Origin: Botrytis cinerea B05.10
Taxonomy: Eukaryota > Ascomycota > Leotiomycetes > Helotiales > Sclerotiniaceae
DNA length: 64,000 nt
Reading direction: 5' to 3'
NCBI RefSeq assembly: GCF_000143535.2
Contig: NC_037325.1
Location: 1,905,744-1,969,743, forward strand
Shown here: piece after piece, positions 12,087 through 24,899 of the stretch
How positions within the stretch are numbered: position 1 is the stretch's first letter
How the letters are laid out: each line of letters begins with the position of its first letter
The notes under the pieces: generated by a model
What the model saw: only the letters and a program-made list of their open reading frames with translations
What the model was told of the DNA's origin: nothing
The model's database searches: none
Made by a program: the position numbers and the translations under genes

Positions 12087-14143
12087 AGATTTATGAATTG
12101 CTAGCTGAAATTAATGTTACCAATTCAAGTACAGTCGACGAAATGAGCAGATGGACTTGAGATAGGATTTCTTACACAATTCTTCTTGAACTTGCACATA
12201 ATTTAATTATGTGTATCACTGTGCGATTCATAGCTATGGCGTTTATGGCGATCAGTTCGAATGGGAAGGAATGAGATATGCCGAACGCATTTTGGGTTTT
12301 GGGTTTTGGGTTTTGCGTTTTTATTAGAGTAGAACAATCCATAGATAGATCTGTGTGCCTTGAATACAAATTTTTTGTCCTTGTTTTTGTGCAACCCAAC
12401 CAGGAAAGAGAATCCTGAAGCATATTACCAGTTTAACAGTGAGAGTGACATTGTCATCTCTTCGTAATGAAATATCTGGATCAGAGCTGCTTTCGAATTT
12501 GTCCGGTAATTTCTCAGACCTCAGATTCTTAAATCTTGAGAAGAATCTTATATCAGACATTTGATTCCTTGAACTTTCCTAGAGATCGTCCATTTACAAT
12601 CAACATCAACAATGAAGGGCTATTTAAGAAGTTGAGATTTAGTTCTCCGACGTTCAACCAGTCTCAAAGACTGGCATCACTCCCTTGAGCCAGTCGAAAA
12701 TTTTTTTAACATTGATAACCAGAAGTAAATCCTGACTTCATGTTCTTTGTCCAATCAATAAGAAGATAAAGTTGGAAATTGCTCAGAAGAATTGGGGTAT
12801 GTTAGACGACTCCCTTCGCAACACCACAAGCGATGTTAACAGAAAGTTGATAACAAATCAACCATTCCACCCCAAAGAAGCATGGGAATGCTTCCAAAGC
12901 GTTGTAATGATGTCAACCCAGAAATATAATTGTGGAATAAACTGCCAACGGGAAAGCACTTAGGTAACCGACATCAATTACCGGGTCTTATCGATTGGTC
13001 TTACCCGGCCCATGGGATTACCGGATTTTGTGACTATAAACCCCGTAACCTCCAAAGATCCTCCACATTTTCCCAACATACGTGGAAGACCTCGTAGCGG
13101 GGGGAATTGACCAACGAGAGATCCAACTCCGCAAAGTGTACATCGTATGTTGCTGTCGAGTGTTGCTGTGGAGTTGTCGGTAACATGATTTTTCTGAAGG
13201 AAAAACTTTTCAGGGGTCAGTCGGATCGGATGCCCTAAGGCTAGCGGATCGGGTTTAAGATAGTGACAGGGGGGCGATTTAAACATACGAGCCACACATA
13301 CATACGGTGTGCAGAGCTCCGGCCCCACTATCTTCCATGTTTAATGCATCATTCATCATACATAATGGATTGACGGAGGATGATGCATGCTACATCATCG
13401 GCCGAAGATATTGTTCCACAAAAATGTTCAAGACAGAACGAAACCATCGGCTTTCACAAAACACATGGTCAATACCCAAAATCTAGATCCTAGTTTTCGA
13501 TCCATCTAAGATTGAGACATTGTTGTAAAGCATAGAGCGGCTTGCTATCTCGGCCCCCCTTGAAGCTGTTTTGCTACGAATTCTTGGTGCGTCAGTAAGT
13601 GTACATATACGCATCCAACAGAGTAAATCAGCATTAGAACGAGGATGATCGAATTCGACCGGAAGAGAAAAAGAAAACGTTTACTATCCGCAAGATTCGT
13701 GGAAAAGAGCGAGTTCATTGTACCTTTGCGCTCATGTTTGATAAGAATGACAAGTGTGAACGCTTTTATTTTCCCCCTCGAGTGCTGCCTGTAACGAAAC
13801 GAATACTGCAATTACAAATCTTCACCATACTTCCAGCCAATTCCATCTTTTTCCAACATCAATCTTTTCATCCCATATCCTTGACCATTATCGACGGCTC
13901 AAGCGCAATTCCTCAAACTTCAACATTTCCGAATCAAGACCCAATGTTTTCTTATCTATCTACCTATCATGACTCCACCTAGATTTGTAATTCCGTCTAT
14001 GGAGGCAAACGATGACATTTTCATAATAAAGGGAGTAGATATAAAACCCATTGCGCAAATTTGTCTTTTCAAATCTTATCTTTATTCACAACCCAAAAGA
14101 TATCTATTATTTCGAAAAATAAACAATTAAAATCTCCCTCACA
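12087..14143. other. Intergenic, about 2 kb, includes a (TTTTGGG)3 tract
   Basis: No coding frame is convincing. Three exact TTTTGGG heptamers run from 12290 to 12310, followed by TTTTGCG. Around 12960-13330 the composition is less AT-rich, but frames there are short and contradictory. The last 150 bp before 14144 hold the ADH leader: a TATA-like ATATAAAACCC at 14039-14049 and an A-rich 5' UTR. The small inverted repeat CAGTC-TCAAA-GACTG lies near 12659-12673. Confidence 0.45.
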
Positions 14144-15394
14144 ATGTCTACCGATTACAAGTTCCAGGGATGGATGGGTCTCGATTCCGAAGCCGCCAAT
14201 GGTAAGATGGTTTGGCAAGAGTTCGAACCTAAGCCTTTCGAAGAGACAGATGTCGATATCAAAATCACTCACTGTGGTATTTGCGGCTCTGATATGCACA
14301 CTTTGAGATCCGGATGGGGTGCATCAGATTATCCAGTTTGTGTTGGTCACGAAATTGTTGGAAAAGCTGTTAGAGTTGGATCCAAGGTTAAGGATATTAA
14401 GCTTGGAGATCGTGTTGGTGTTGGTGCTCAAAGTGGTTCTTGTATGAACCAAAAGGGTGATTGTGAAGCTTGTGCTGATGGGTAGGTCTTCTATCATTCA
14501 TGTTAATATTGATGGACAATACTAACTTAACTCAGTCAACAACAATACTGCGCTCACATGACCGGTACTTACAATAGCAAATGGGCCGACGGAAGTAAAT
14601 CTTACGGAGGTTATGCTGATTACTGGCGTGGAAGTGGTGATTTTGTGATTAAGATCCCAGATTCAATCCCATCTGATATTGCAGCTCCTATGCTTTGTGG
14701 TGGTATCACAGCTTTCTCACCACTTGCTCAGCATGGTGCTGGACCAGGAAAGAAGGTTGGAATCGTTGGAATTGGTGGTCTTGGACATTTTGGTATTATG
14801 AGTGCAAAAGCTTTGGGTTGTGATGAAATCACAGCGATCTCTAGAACTTCGGCCAAGAAGGAGGATGCATTCAAGATGGGTGCTACTAGATTTATCGGTG
14901 AGTATTTTGATTTTACCCGTTTCAGTGAAAAGTTTTACTAACTTGTAAATGTATAGCTACCGATGAAGAACCAGATTGGGCCACAAAATATGGAGATTCT
15001 CTCGATCTCATCGTCAGCACCATTTCTTCACCAAAACTCCCACTTCAAAGCTACCTTAGCCTTCTCAGATATAAGGGTAAATTCATCCAAGTCGGTGCTC
15101 CTGAAGATACCATTCCTGGATTCAACAGTAAGTTATTGTTCTTTTGATTTTAAGAAAGATTATTAACGCAGATTAGTGTTCTCCCTCATCCTCAAGAAGC
15201 TTTCCATCGGTGCTTCGCTCATTGGTCCTCCACATGAGATTAAGGATATGTTGGCACTCTTCGCTGAGAAGGGTGTTAAGACATGGAACAACAATGTTCC
15301 AATGAAGGATGCTAACCAAGCTATTGTTGATATGGAGGATGGTAAAGCAAGATACAGATATGTCTTGGTCAATGAGAAGCATATCGATGCTTAG
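14144..15394 (+). CDS. NADP(H)-dependent zinc alcohol dehydrogenase, CAD/ADH6 type, 4 exons, 362 aa
   Basis: Exons are 14144-14481, 14536-14897, 14957-15127 and 15177-15394. All introns are GT-AG and 49-59 bp long. The protein has CGICGSDMHTLRSGWG (first catalytic zinc Cys), GHEIVG (zinc His and Glu), and a structural-zinc lobe with four cysteines in CMNQKGDCEACADGQQQYC. It also has the Rossmann glycine motif GIGGLGHFGI and a SRTSAKKEDAFKMGA segment, where Ser-Arg fits NADP(H) preference. Length and motif order match yeast ADH6/ADH7 and plant cinnamyl alcohol dehydrogenases, which reduce a wide range of aldehydes in the cytosol. The last intron acceptor at 15176 (GATTAG) is chosen because it restores ATG TTC TCC; using the upstream CAG would hit a stop. 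The upstream region has a TATA-like box at about 14040. No unusual residues were seen. Confidence 0.93.
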
Positions 15395-16386
15395 GTTTGG
15401 GATTTTAATTATGAATAATGTAATACATAGAAAGAATGATAGACTGTATGTTTATGAGTTAAATTGTGAGCTTATATCTTGAAAATCGAGTTTTCATGTT
15501 AATCCCTTGGTTCATGTTTTTTTATGCAAATTTATCTTTGCATCCTACTATACCGCCAACATAGACTGTAAATATTTACTTCGTAACCGAAGAAGGACCA
15601 TCTCAATCCTTTATTGAGCTCATAATCATATATTTCGATATCTTCAGACACGCAATCAAATGGGGCGTTTAGATGAAACCATAGCATGGTTTGCTCCTTT
15701 TTGTGGGTAGACCCTCCAACACAAGCGATTTTCATTACATCACCCTTGAGGAGCAATTTACTTTCACAGACACAGTTCCCATCTTGTGAAAACTATGGTA
15801 GAACCTAATCCCAAATCAATTTTTTTCTTATTCGTCTATACCCTATGACTCGAAGTGGGTGAAATATACCAACTAGATTGGTAGGCTTCAAATCTAGTGC
15901 CAAGGTAAGTTTAGCAATTTTTATGTTCAGGGCCATAACCCTATGGCACTGACTAGAATTCTTACAGATAAGTTAATTAATCATCGATGCCGAAAACTTG
16001 TACTCAATAAAACTTCATTCATATTTCGAAATAACTGTACTGTTTTATCTCTTCTAATAGCTATTATCAAACAGTGCTGCTCCCATTCTCAGTCACATCA
16101 AAAATGACACTGCCCCTGTGATGGCAAAGTTAATACTTTCGATGAAAAGAAATTCAATATAAATCTCTATACAAATTTTTATATATATATTATATTTATA
16201 ATATATTTAATTCGTTAATAACGATATAGTTAATTTATTAATAATAAATGGAATCGATATAGAATGAGATTCGTTTAGTATTAACTTTTAATAGAAAAAA
16301 AGAAAATGGAGGTTCTGAGAAGCTTTAGAGATTTCAGAATTCGATAAATATTAGAATTGTAAGAAAGGTATTAGTTGAAAGCTTAA
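15395..16386. other. ADH 3' flank passing into an AT-rich block; contains a dispersed-repeat fragment
   Basis: The first 700 bp look like ordinary 3' flank. 16108-16175 is a fragment shared, in inverse orientation, with 33874-33942 (see that entry). From about 16180 onward composition falls to almost pure A/T, marking the start of the RIP-affected block. Confidence 0.5.
16108..16175 (+). repeat. Dispersed repeat fragment, copy 1 (inverse of 33874-33942)
   Basis: About 68 bp beginning CACTGCCCCTGTGATGGCAA and containing GAAAAGAAATTCAATATAAA. The same sequence with a few substitutions is found on the minus strand at 33942-33874. Similarity stops abruptly at the CACT end in both copies, so that end is probably an element boundary. 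Family not recognised. Confidence 0.6.
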
Positions 16387-16959
16387 TGTTACGACGGATT
16401 AATAATAGGCTGTAGAATTACTAACGTATAGACTATAATGGTATTATAGGCCTCAATAATTTAGCTATAATATACCAAGAAATATTAAGCATTTAAGGAA
16501 AGCCTCAAATATATATATAATATTAGTTATAAGATATTTTAGAAATTTAGAATACAATTTCCAGAATAATAAATTCTAGGAAAGATAAAATATAATAAGC
16601 AAGAAGGCTTCATTAGGATTAGTAATGTCTTAGAGAATTAATTTTAGGATAAAAGAATAAATTAGAATATCAAAAGTTATGGGATTAATATCCTGTAATA
16701 AACAGCTCAGGAATAATAGTGTTCCAGAAGCGACCAACTATTTTAATTGTTCAAATAAGATGAAGATTTATATAAGGAAATGGGTTTTATTATAATGTAG
16801 AGTTTTATGTTCAAGATAATAATTATTAGTTTTATTATTATAATTATAAGAATTGCAATTAGTTATAACCTTATCGAATTCCTATTTGAAATTTAGTTTA
16901 AACTACCTCGAAAGATCTCTAGACACTTCCACGTAACCCTAGAGGCAGCTCCCGTAACA
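16387..16959 (+). mobile_element. Solo LTR of the Ty3/gypsy family, 573 bp, 5-bp TSD CTTAA
   Basis: Starts TGTTACGACGG and ends CTCCCGTAACA, with CTTAA at 16382-16386 and again at 16960-16964. It aligns along its whole length with the two LTRs of the gypsy element at 17839-24899: the opening block, the TATAATGGTATTATAGGCCT block and the GAATTCCTATTTGAA block are all shared. The centre is strongly A/T-shifted while the last 50 bp keep their original GC. It arose by recombination of a once complete element or is an independent insertion reduced to one LTR. Confidence 0.85.
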
Positions 16960-17398
16960 CTTAAAGGGGATTATTCATTTCATTTTCAATTTATTTTTTA
17001 ATCAGAAGCTTTATTATTGTATTATGCTATATAGAATAGATTATTTATATATATTATTTATCTAGCTTTAATCTATATATTCATATTCATTTCAATTATT
17101 AATCGAATTCAATATGAATAAAGTATTGATTATCTTAAGCTAGAATTCAAATTAGAATTCAAGAATTTCATTAAGTCTTTTTGGAACAAAAATTTCTAAT
17201 CATTTATAAAAAAAAAAGCCCTTTAATCAATATATTACTAGCTATCGGGGAAAAAGAATTTTTCAAACTATAGATTCATAGAAGTTTTTTTTTCTTTCTT
17301 ATTTTTGAAATATATAAAATTTTAATTTTAACTTTTTAATCTTTATAAAAACCAGCCCTCAAACCCCCAATCCTCGCTACACTCGAAATTTGATTATA
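16960..17398. other. AT-rich spacer, no gene
   Basis: Mostly A/T. A short GC-richer stretch (CCAGCCCTCAAACCCCC, about 17351-17367) directly precedes the TAA microsatellite. Nothing coding. Confidence 0.4.
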
Positions 17399-17521
<123 letters not shown>

Positions 17522-17599
17522 TTATAAACTTTATTAATCTCTTACTTCTAATTTATATAAAGATATTAGAAATATAATTAAATTTTAAAATCCTAAAAT

Positions 17600-17838
17600 C
17601 TTATAACTCTCTTTTCTTTTCTAGATCTCTTCATTTATTCTCTTTTCTAATTCTCTTTTCTTGTTCTCTTTTCTTATTCTCTTTTCTTATTCTCTTTCCT
17701 TATTCTCTCTCTAGATCTCTTTCTTTATTCTCTCTCTAAATCTCTTTCTAAATCTCTTTCTAAATCTCTTTTTAAATCTCTTCATTTATTCTCTTTTCTT
17801 ATTCTCTTTTCTTATTCTCTTTTCTTATTCTCTCTTTT
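17600..17838 (+). repeat. Pyrimidine-rich imperfect repeat, left half
   Basis: Irregular repeats of TTATTCTCTTTTC / AAATCTCTTTC type. The same type of sequence resumes at 24900 on the far side of the gypsy element, so the retrotransposon inserted into this tract and split it. Confidence 0.75.
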
Positions 17839-18401
17839 TGTTACGACGGATTAGTAACAGGCTGTAGAATCACCAACGTATAGGCTATAATGGTATTATA
17901 GGCCTCAGTGATTCAGCTGCAGTATACCGGGGGACACTAGGCATCCAAGGAAAGCCTCAGGCATGTATATAGTATTAGTCATAGGATATCCTAGAACATA
18001 GGATACAGTTTCTAGAACAATAGATCCTAGAAAATATCGAATATAATTTTGCAAACTTTTCGCAAAATTATATTAGTAATACCCTAAAGGATTAGTCTCA
18101 GAATAAAAAGATAAGCTAGAATAATAAAAGTTATAGGATAAATATCATATAACTATAAAGCCGATTCGATTTGCCGATTCGACTTATCGATTCGACTTTA
18201 GGACGAAGATCTATATATAGAATAAGTTTTATTACAATATAAAGCTTCGTATTCAAAAGAACAATCATTAGTTTTATTACTATAATTACAAGAATTGTAA
18301 TCAATTACAATCTTATTGAATTCCTATTTGAAATCTAATCTAAACTATTTCAAAAGATTTCTAAATACTTTTACATAATCTTAAAAACAATTCCCATAAT
18401 A
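17839..18401 (+). repeat. 5' LTR of the gypsy element, 563 bp
   Basis: Begins TGTTACGACGG. The first part (to about 18010) has ordinary GC and probably shows the native LTR sequence. The rest is A/T-shifted and ends CCCATAATA where the 3' LTR has CCCGTAACA. It contains 31-nt hairpin copy 1. Confidence 0.88.
18042..18072 (+). repeat. 31-nt palindromic hairpin, copy 1
   Basis: TATAATTTTGCAAA, spacer CTT, then TTCGCAAAATTATA: 14-bp arms with one mismatched pair. It lies in the 5' LTR. The corresponding position of the solo LTR (16387-16959) does not have it. Confidence 0.8.
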
Positions 18402-19714
18402 CTTTGAATACTATTTCTATTTCAAATATCGATTTAATAACCAATCACTAATATAATATTCAAAATCATTATTACAAATCAATTTATTAAAGATATTAAC
18501 AATATTAAAATAATCGATATTTTAAAGGAGATTATCATTAATAAAATACTTAAGATTATTTTATTAAATAAATATCAAAGTAATCAATAAAAGTTTAATA
18601 TTTTCTTTTTATAATTTGAAATCTACTTTCGATTTAATGAAGATAAGTTTATTATTAAGAAATCTAAAAATATATAAATTGTATTATACCTTTGAAATGA
18701 AATAATCAAATAGATTCAATTATATTTGTATAATTATTTCGAGTATAATGATAAGAATTGTATACAATTCATTCAAATAATTTTTAATAATTTTGAAGGA
18801 TTTAAAATAGAGATTTATAAAATTTTTGGAAATTTTAATAAATTAAAAATAATAAAAGATAAAATCTTCAATCTCAAATAAATAAAATTAATATTGAAAT
18901 ATACTATAGAATTTCGAAGATATACTAAAATAATTAAATAGAATGAAATTGTTATTATAAATCATTATTATAAGGAATTCAAATCAAAAATCAAATTAAA
19001 ATTAAAAAGATTTATTAAAAATATAAATCTAAATGATTTAATTTAGAACTTTATTGAATTAAATAATCGTTTTTATAAATATCGATAAAACCAAAGATTA
19101 TATAAATCTTAAAAAAACCAAAAACAAAAATGTTATTATAAGAATAAAGATAGATTATATTATAATTTATAAAGATATAAAAACCCTATAAAACTAAATG
19201 TTATATATTATATAAACGAGAACAATGATTTAGAAAAGAGATGAAAACAAAAAAACAATTTATATTTTGAATATAAAAAAGTAGGATATCAAATAATAGA
19301 TTGCTAAAGCAAAAAGATAAAAGAAAAAAGAAACAACTTTAAATCTAAATTCGGTAAGAGCTAATTTAATATTACCTTTATAATCCCAAAAAACCTAATT
19401 AAATCCAAAGATATTAAGATTTTCATTATTAAGGAATTCTAACAATTATTAAAGAAATTATTATAAAATAAAAAGGATATAAATATAATAGATTTATAAA
19501 AACAAAAGTATTATAAAACCTCAATATCTTTTATAATAAAAGAAAATCATTAGAATAAGATAGAAACAGATTATATTAAAATAAACTAAATAACTTGTTA
19601 TAAAGAATTCTATAAAACTTATTAATCAAATAAAAAAGCAATCAAATAGTTTTCTAAAAAAAGGAAAACAAAGAATTATTAGAATAATATAATATATAAG
19701 AATTTAACTTTAAA

Positions 19715-19745
19715 TATAACTTTGTAAAAAATTTGTAAAATTATT
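19715..19745 (+). repeat. 31-nt palindromic hairpin, copy 2
   Basis: TATAACTTTGTAAA, AAA, TTTGTAAAATTATT. The same length and layout as the other copies with the G/C positions lost, inside the internal region of the gypsy element. Confidence 0.65.
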
Positions 19746-20341
19746 CAATAATTAAATATTATAGAATAAATAGAATAGATATACTATAAGATTTAAATAA
19801 ATGAATATATATAATTAATTATAATAGATTTAAAGGCTATAGGAAATTTTATTATATTAAAAACTATAAAATACTTGGAAATACTATTTCAAATAAAACA
19901 ATATCTTTATTGATTATAATTAATTGATAGATAGCTAATAGGATTTAATAGAAAGATTTTGTAGAAAACAATTTCAGTATAAATGAGTATAATCTAATAT
20001 ATAAAGGTTATATAATTTGATATTGTATTATTAGATCAATAATAGATTATTTTAGGAATGTTATGATTGAAGATATATAATTCGAAAATAAATTGGATAT
20101 AAGGAATTGTAATATTTGATTAATGCAAAAACGATTATAGAGATATATTAAAGGTATTTGTAAGATGTAATATATATTAAGGAAAGTTGAATACAAACAA
20201 TATCGGTAATATAGGATATTCAATTTAGAATTCTTTATTAAAAATGAAGATCAATATATCTCCTTTATAAATATAGAAGTCAATAATACAATACGAAATT
20301 ATAATTGAAATAAAAGAAAGATTTATAATATTAAAACAGTA

Positions 20342-20795
20342 ACGTGGTTTAACACCGGGTCGCCAATATCACCGGGTCGCCAATATCACCGGGTCGCCAT
20401 TGATTTTTATATACAAAAAACGTCTGTGTGTAACCGTGCACTTTCTTTATTTTTGAATATAATTTTATAAAATCTGAAAGTGTAAGATTTAATTATATAA
20501 ATATTATAAAAATCTGATTATTTATTGGAAGTTTGAATTGATATAAAAGTTATTATTAAAACAATTTTTTTGTAACGAAAATCGTAACAATTTTGGCTTT
20601 TTTCGAAATATAATAGAAATATTAATATAAAAACTAGATTTTTCAATAAGTGATTTCTTATTATTATTTAATATTCTTTTTTTTAAAAAAATATAATGAT
20701 TGGTTATTAAAATATGAATATTAAAAAAGACTTAGTTTTGGTATATTTTTGAAATGGCGACCCGGTGATATTGGCGACCCGGTGTTAAACCACGT
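20342..20795. mobile_element. Tc1/mariner-type MITE, 454 bp, TA target-site duplication
   Basis: Both ends carry the same GC-rich terminal inverted repeat of about 45 bp, starting ACGTGGTTTAACACCGGGTC. TA at 20340-20341 and 20796-20797 fits a TA target duplication. The left TIR has one additional copy of a block around ACCGGGTCGCCAATATC (about 17-19 bp). The interior has no coding capacity. TIR CpG and GC content are intact although the host retrotransposon is fully RIPed, so the insertion is younger than the RIP event or too short to be recognised by it. Confidence 0.85.
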
Positions 20796-23700
20796 TATAA
20801 GAAATATAAATATATTTTTAAAAAATTAGGGATCTATAAGGTTTTATTGGAATACAAGTTATGGGATTATAAGATAATATTAAAGGAAGGCAAAATATCT
20901 ATATATATTCCAATTTATTCAATATTAGCTAATAAATTAAAAAAGCTTAAAGAATATATCAACAATAATTTAGCTAAAAGATAAATTAGGGAATCCGTAT
21001 TCCAAATAATCAGTTCAATTATATGAATATCTAAAAAGAATAGATCCAATAGATTAATTATAGATTATAAAAAGCTTAATATATTTATTAAGAAGAATCA
21101 ATATTCATTTCTATTAGTTATAGAATTAAAAGATTGATTAAATAGAATTATAATATTTATCAAAATAAATCTATATAATAGTTATTATTTAATTAAAATG
21201 AAGAAAGGTAAAAAATAAAAAACCACTTTCAAAACAAAATATAGATTATATAAATATCAAATTATACCATTCGAGCTAATTAATATACCAATTACTTTTA
21301 TAAGGCTTATAAACAATATATTATTATAATATTTGAATATTTATTATATATATTATTTGAATGATATTCTAATATATTCAAATAATAAGATTCAATATAT
21401 TAAAGATGTTAGTAATATCCTTGAAAATCTATTTAAAATAGATCTATTATATAAGTCAAACAAATATGAATTTTATATTATAGAAATAGAATTCTTGAAA
21501 TTCATTATATCAAATCAAAGGTTTAAAATAAATAAGGATAAGGTTAAGGTAATACTCGAATGAAAACAGTCAATTATAATTAAGAAAGTATAATCCTTTT
21601 TAGAATTTATCAATTTCTATAGAAAATTTATTAAGAATTATTCAAAGATTATTATATTCTTAATTATATTAATCAAAAAAGATTAAGAAAATTTCGAATG
21701 GATTATTAAAATATAAAAATCATTCGATATATTTAAACAAATAATAACAAAAAAACTAATATTATTGATTTTTGATTCAAAAAAAGAAATCATAATAGAA
21801 ATGGATTTCTCGGATTTCGTTATAGAAGTAATTCTAAGTTAATTAAATCAAAATAAAAAATATTAATTAATTATATTTTATTTCCAAAAATTATTATTAA
21901 TTGAATTGAATTATGAAATATATAATAAAGAATTATTAATAATAATTGATATATTTAAAGAATAGCGAATATATTTGAAAGAATTGAAATATATAATATA
22001 GATATATATAGATTATAAGAATTTGATTTATTTTATTATAATGAAATAGTTAAATAGATAATAGATTAGATAATTGGAAACTATAGTTAATTACAATTTT
22101 AGAATTTTATATATTAAAGGATTAGAAAATATTAAAATTGATATTTTTAATCGAAAATTAAAATATTAAGAAAACAAAATATATAAGTTATATATTATAT
22201 TTAAAAAAGATAGCGAATTATTAATTTATAATAATATATCTATTAAAAAATAATTATTTTAAAAAATAGATTTAATTATATTACAATAAGGATACTATTG
22301 TTATATATATATACAAAACAATAGAATCAAGATTTACTATAAAAAATGATATTATATATTCTTATAAAAAAGTATATATTCTAAATCAAATGATTAAGGA
22401 ATTTATAATAGAATAATATAGATTACTAATATATGAATATCAAGGAATTGTAAAAACATTTATAAGAATATAAAAAATCAATTACTTTTTATAAATGAAA
22501 ATAATAATTAAAGAAATTGTTAGAAATTGTAATATCTATATATAAAACAAATTATTACAACATTCTCTATATAATCAACTCCAAACCCCAAATATACCTT
22601 CTCAGTTATGGAAATCTATTACATAGAATTTTATAATTAAATTATTATTTTTAAAAAAGTTTATTATAGAAATTAAATATAATATAATATTCAATATAAT
22701 AAATAGATTAACGAAATTTATATATATAATATTATTCAAAGAAATATAGAATATTAAGTAATTAATATATATATTTCTAAAGATTATAATAAGTATATAT
22801 AAAATATTAAATAAGATAATCTTGAATTGAAATAAGTTTTTTATCTCAAAATTCTGAATTACTTTATTAGTATTTATAGATATCAAAAGAAAACTATCAA
22901 TATCTTTTTATTTATAAATAGATAGTTAAATAAAAAGGATTAATTAAATAATAAAAGTATATCTTAAATGCTATATAAACTATCGATAAGATAATTGGGT
23001 AGAACTATTATTTATAATACAATTTGTATATAATATATCGGAAATGAAAACTATGAAAATCATTCTAGTATAAGTTAATTTTGAGTTTAATTTATAAATA
23101 TATAAAATCTCAATATTATAAGAAATTAATATCGAATCAATAATAATATAAATTGAATAATTAAAAGATCTTCAAAAGTAATTGGCTTTTAATTTAAAAT
23201 TTATATCTTTTAGAATAATAGTATATTATAATACAAAATGTAATATAAAATCTATATTTAAAAAAAAAAATAAAGTTTATTTGTTATAATGAAATATTGA
23301 AATCAAAAAATCAAATAATAAACTCGATTATAGAAAATTAGAATTATTTAAGATTAATAAAATAATAGAAATAATTAATTATCAATTGAAATTATTAGAT
23401 ATAATAATTATTTATTTAATATTTTATATATTCTTATTCGAATTAATATTATTAGGAGTGTTAAATATATTATTTATAAAAATTGAATTAGTCAATCTAA
23501 ATATTATATATAATATTGAAATAATATTAGATTGTAAATATGTTAGAAATAAGATTAAGTATTTAATTAAATGGTTAGATTATTTGTATTTAAAGAATAT
23601 ATAAAAATTCAAGGATAATTTTAATTGTTTTAAAAAACTATAGATATTCTATTTAAAGTATTTATATCTGTTAATAAGGTTTCAAGTTTTGTTTTAGATA

Positions 23701-24336
23701 ATTCAGGTAAAAAAGGGTTGAAGAAATCAAAAGAAGAATTACTAGGAGTAGATATAGTAATAACAGTTGTTGCTTTTTTCTTTGTATATTTCTTTTTCAA
23801 TTTTTCTTTTTCCAATCTTTTATTCTTTTTAATTAAATCAAGCTCTTTTAGTGTATAAAGATTTCGATAAATCATTTCTTTTTTACATTTACAAAGGAAA
23901 TCTTATTGATAATGTAAATAAAGAATTCAAGTTATTAATTCTTGGGATTTAGTGAAAAGAATTTACAATTCAATAAAAGCCTTTTCCTTTTTTAAGCGAA
24001 GTTATTTTTGTTATTGTTTCAAAGATTTATATTGAAAAGGTATTATAAATTCAGGGTGATAGTAATCCTTTTTGAAATGAATATATATGAAATAGTGTTT
24101 TAATAATTCTTTGTTTATTAAATAATTATAATTTGTTTAAAAATATAAAGTATAAGGTTTACATTTATTATTAGAACAGGCAATACAAGTAAATAAGAAT
24201 GTAGAATTATAAATAGAAGTTATTTGAATAGAAGATATAATAAAAAGAAAATATTACATTCATTTATATTAAATATAGAAGAGAAGATATATTAATATAA
24301 ATACTTAGAATAAATGCTAAACTAAAAAGAGAATAG

Positions 24337-24899
24337 TATTATAATAGATTAATAATAAACTATAGAATTATTAATATATAGATTATAATGGTATTATAGG
24401 TCTTAGTAATTCAATTGTAATATATTAAGGGATATTAGATATTTAAGGAAAACCTTAGATATATATATAATATTAATTATAGAATATTCTAGAATATAGA
24501 ATACAATTTCTAAAATAATAAGTTCTAGAAAATATTGAATATAACTTTACAAACTTTTTGTGAAATTATATTAATAATATTTTAAGGGATTAGTTTCAAA
24601 ATAAAAAGATAAACTAGAATAATAAAAATCATAGAATAAATATCATATGATTATAAAGCCGATTCGATTTACCAATTCGATTTATCAATTCGACTTCAGA
24701 ATAAAGGTTTATATATAGAATGAGTTTTATTATAATATAGAGTTTCGTATTCAAAAAAACAATTATTAGTTTCATTATTATAATTATAAGAATTGCAATT
24801 AGTTATAATCTTATTGAATTCCTATTTGAAGTCTAGTCTAAACCACCTCGAGAGATCTCTAAACACTTTCATGTGACCCTAAAGGCAGCTCCCGTAACA
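24337..24899 (+). repeat. 3' LTR of the gypsy element, 563 bp
   Basis: Same length as the 5' LTR. The 5' two thirds are strongly A/T-shifted and the last 70 bp (from about 24830, with CCACCTCGAGAGATCTC and GGCAGCTCCCGTAACA) are unmutated. Confidence 0.88.
24540..24570 (+). repeat. 31-nt palindromic hairpin, copy 3
   Basis: TATAACTTTACAAA, CTT, TTTGTGAAATTATA. Position equivalent to copy 1 in the other LTR, so the hairpin was there before the element duplicated its LTRs. Confidence 0.75.

Larger units (their letters stand above)
18430..24330 (+). pseudogene. RIP-destroyed gag-pol of the Ty3/gypsy element
   Basis: Readable remnants, in order: a zinc knuckle at about 19263-19304 (YFEYKKVGYQIIDC, which is CX2CX4HX4C with Cys and His codons turned to Tyr by G-to-A and C-to-T change); reverse transcriptase at about 21000-21560, with YLNDILIYS for the catalytic YxDDILIYS box; RNase H around 21700-22000; an integrase zinc-finger region at about 22380-22500 with EYQGIVKT for the GHQGxxKT motif; and a chromodomain at about 23500-23604 (YLIKWLDYLYLKNI for the YLVKWxGYxxxxxTWEP core). 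The chromodomain places the element among chromoviruses. Stops occur every few codons in all frames. Confidence 0.85.
17839..24899 (+). mobile_element. Complete RIP-inactivated chromoviral Ty3/gypsy retrotransposon, 7.06 kb
   Basis: The 5' LTR is 17839-18401 and the 3' LTR 24337-24899 (both 563 bp). The 5-bp TSD CTTTT lies at 17834-17838 and 24900-24904. Between the LTRs, one after another on the plus strand, are remains of gag with a zinc knuckle, reverse transcriptase/RNase H, integrase and a chromodomain, in gypsy order. Differences between the LTRs are almost all transitions; for example TGTTACGACGG at the 5' end corresponds to TATTATAATAG at the 3' LTR, as expected from RIP. The first 170 bp of the 5' LTR and the last 70 bp of the 3' LTR remain GC-rich. 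A 454-bp MITE is nested at 20342-20795. No intact ORF survives. Confidence 0.9.
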
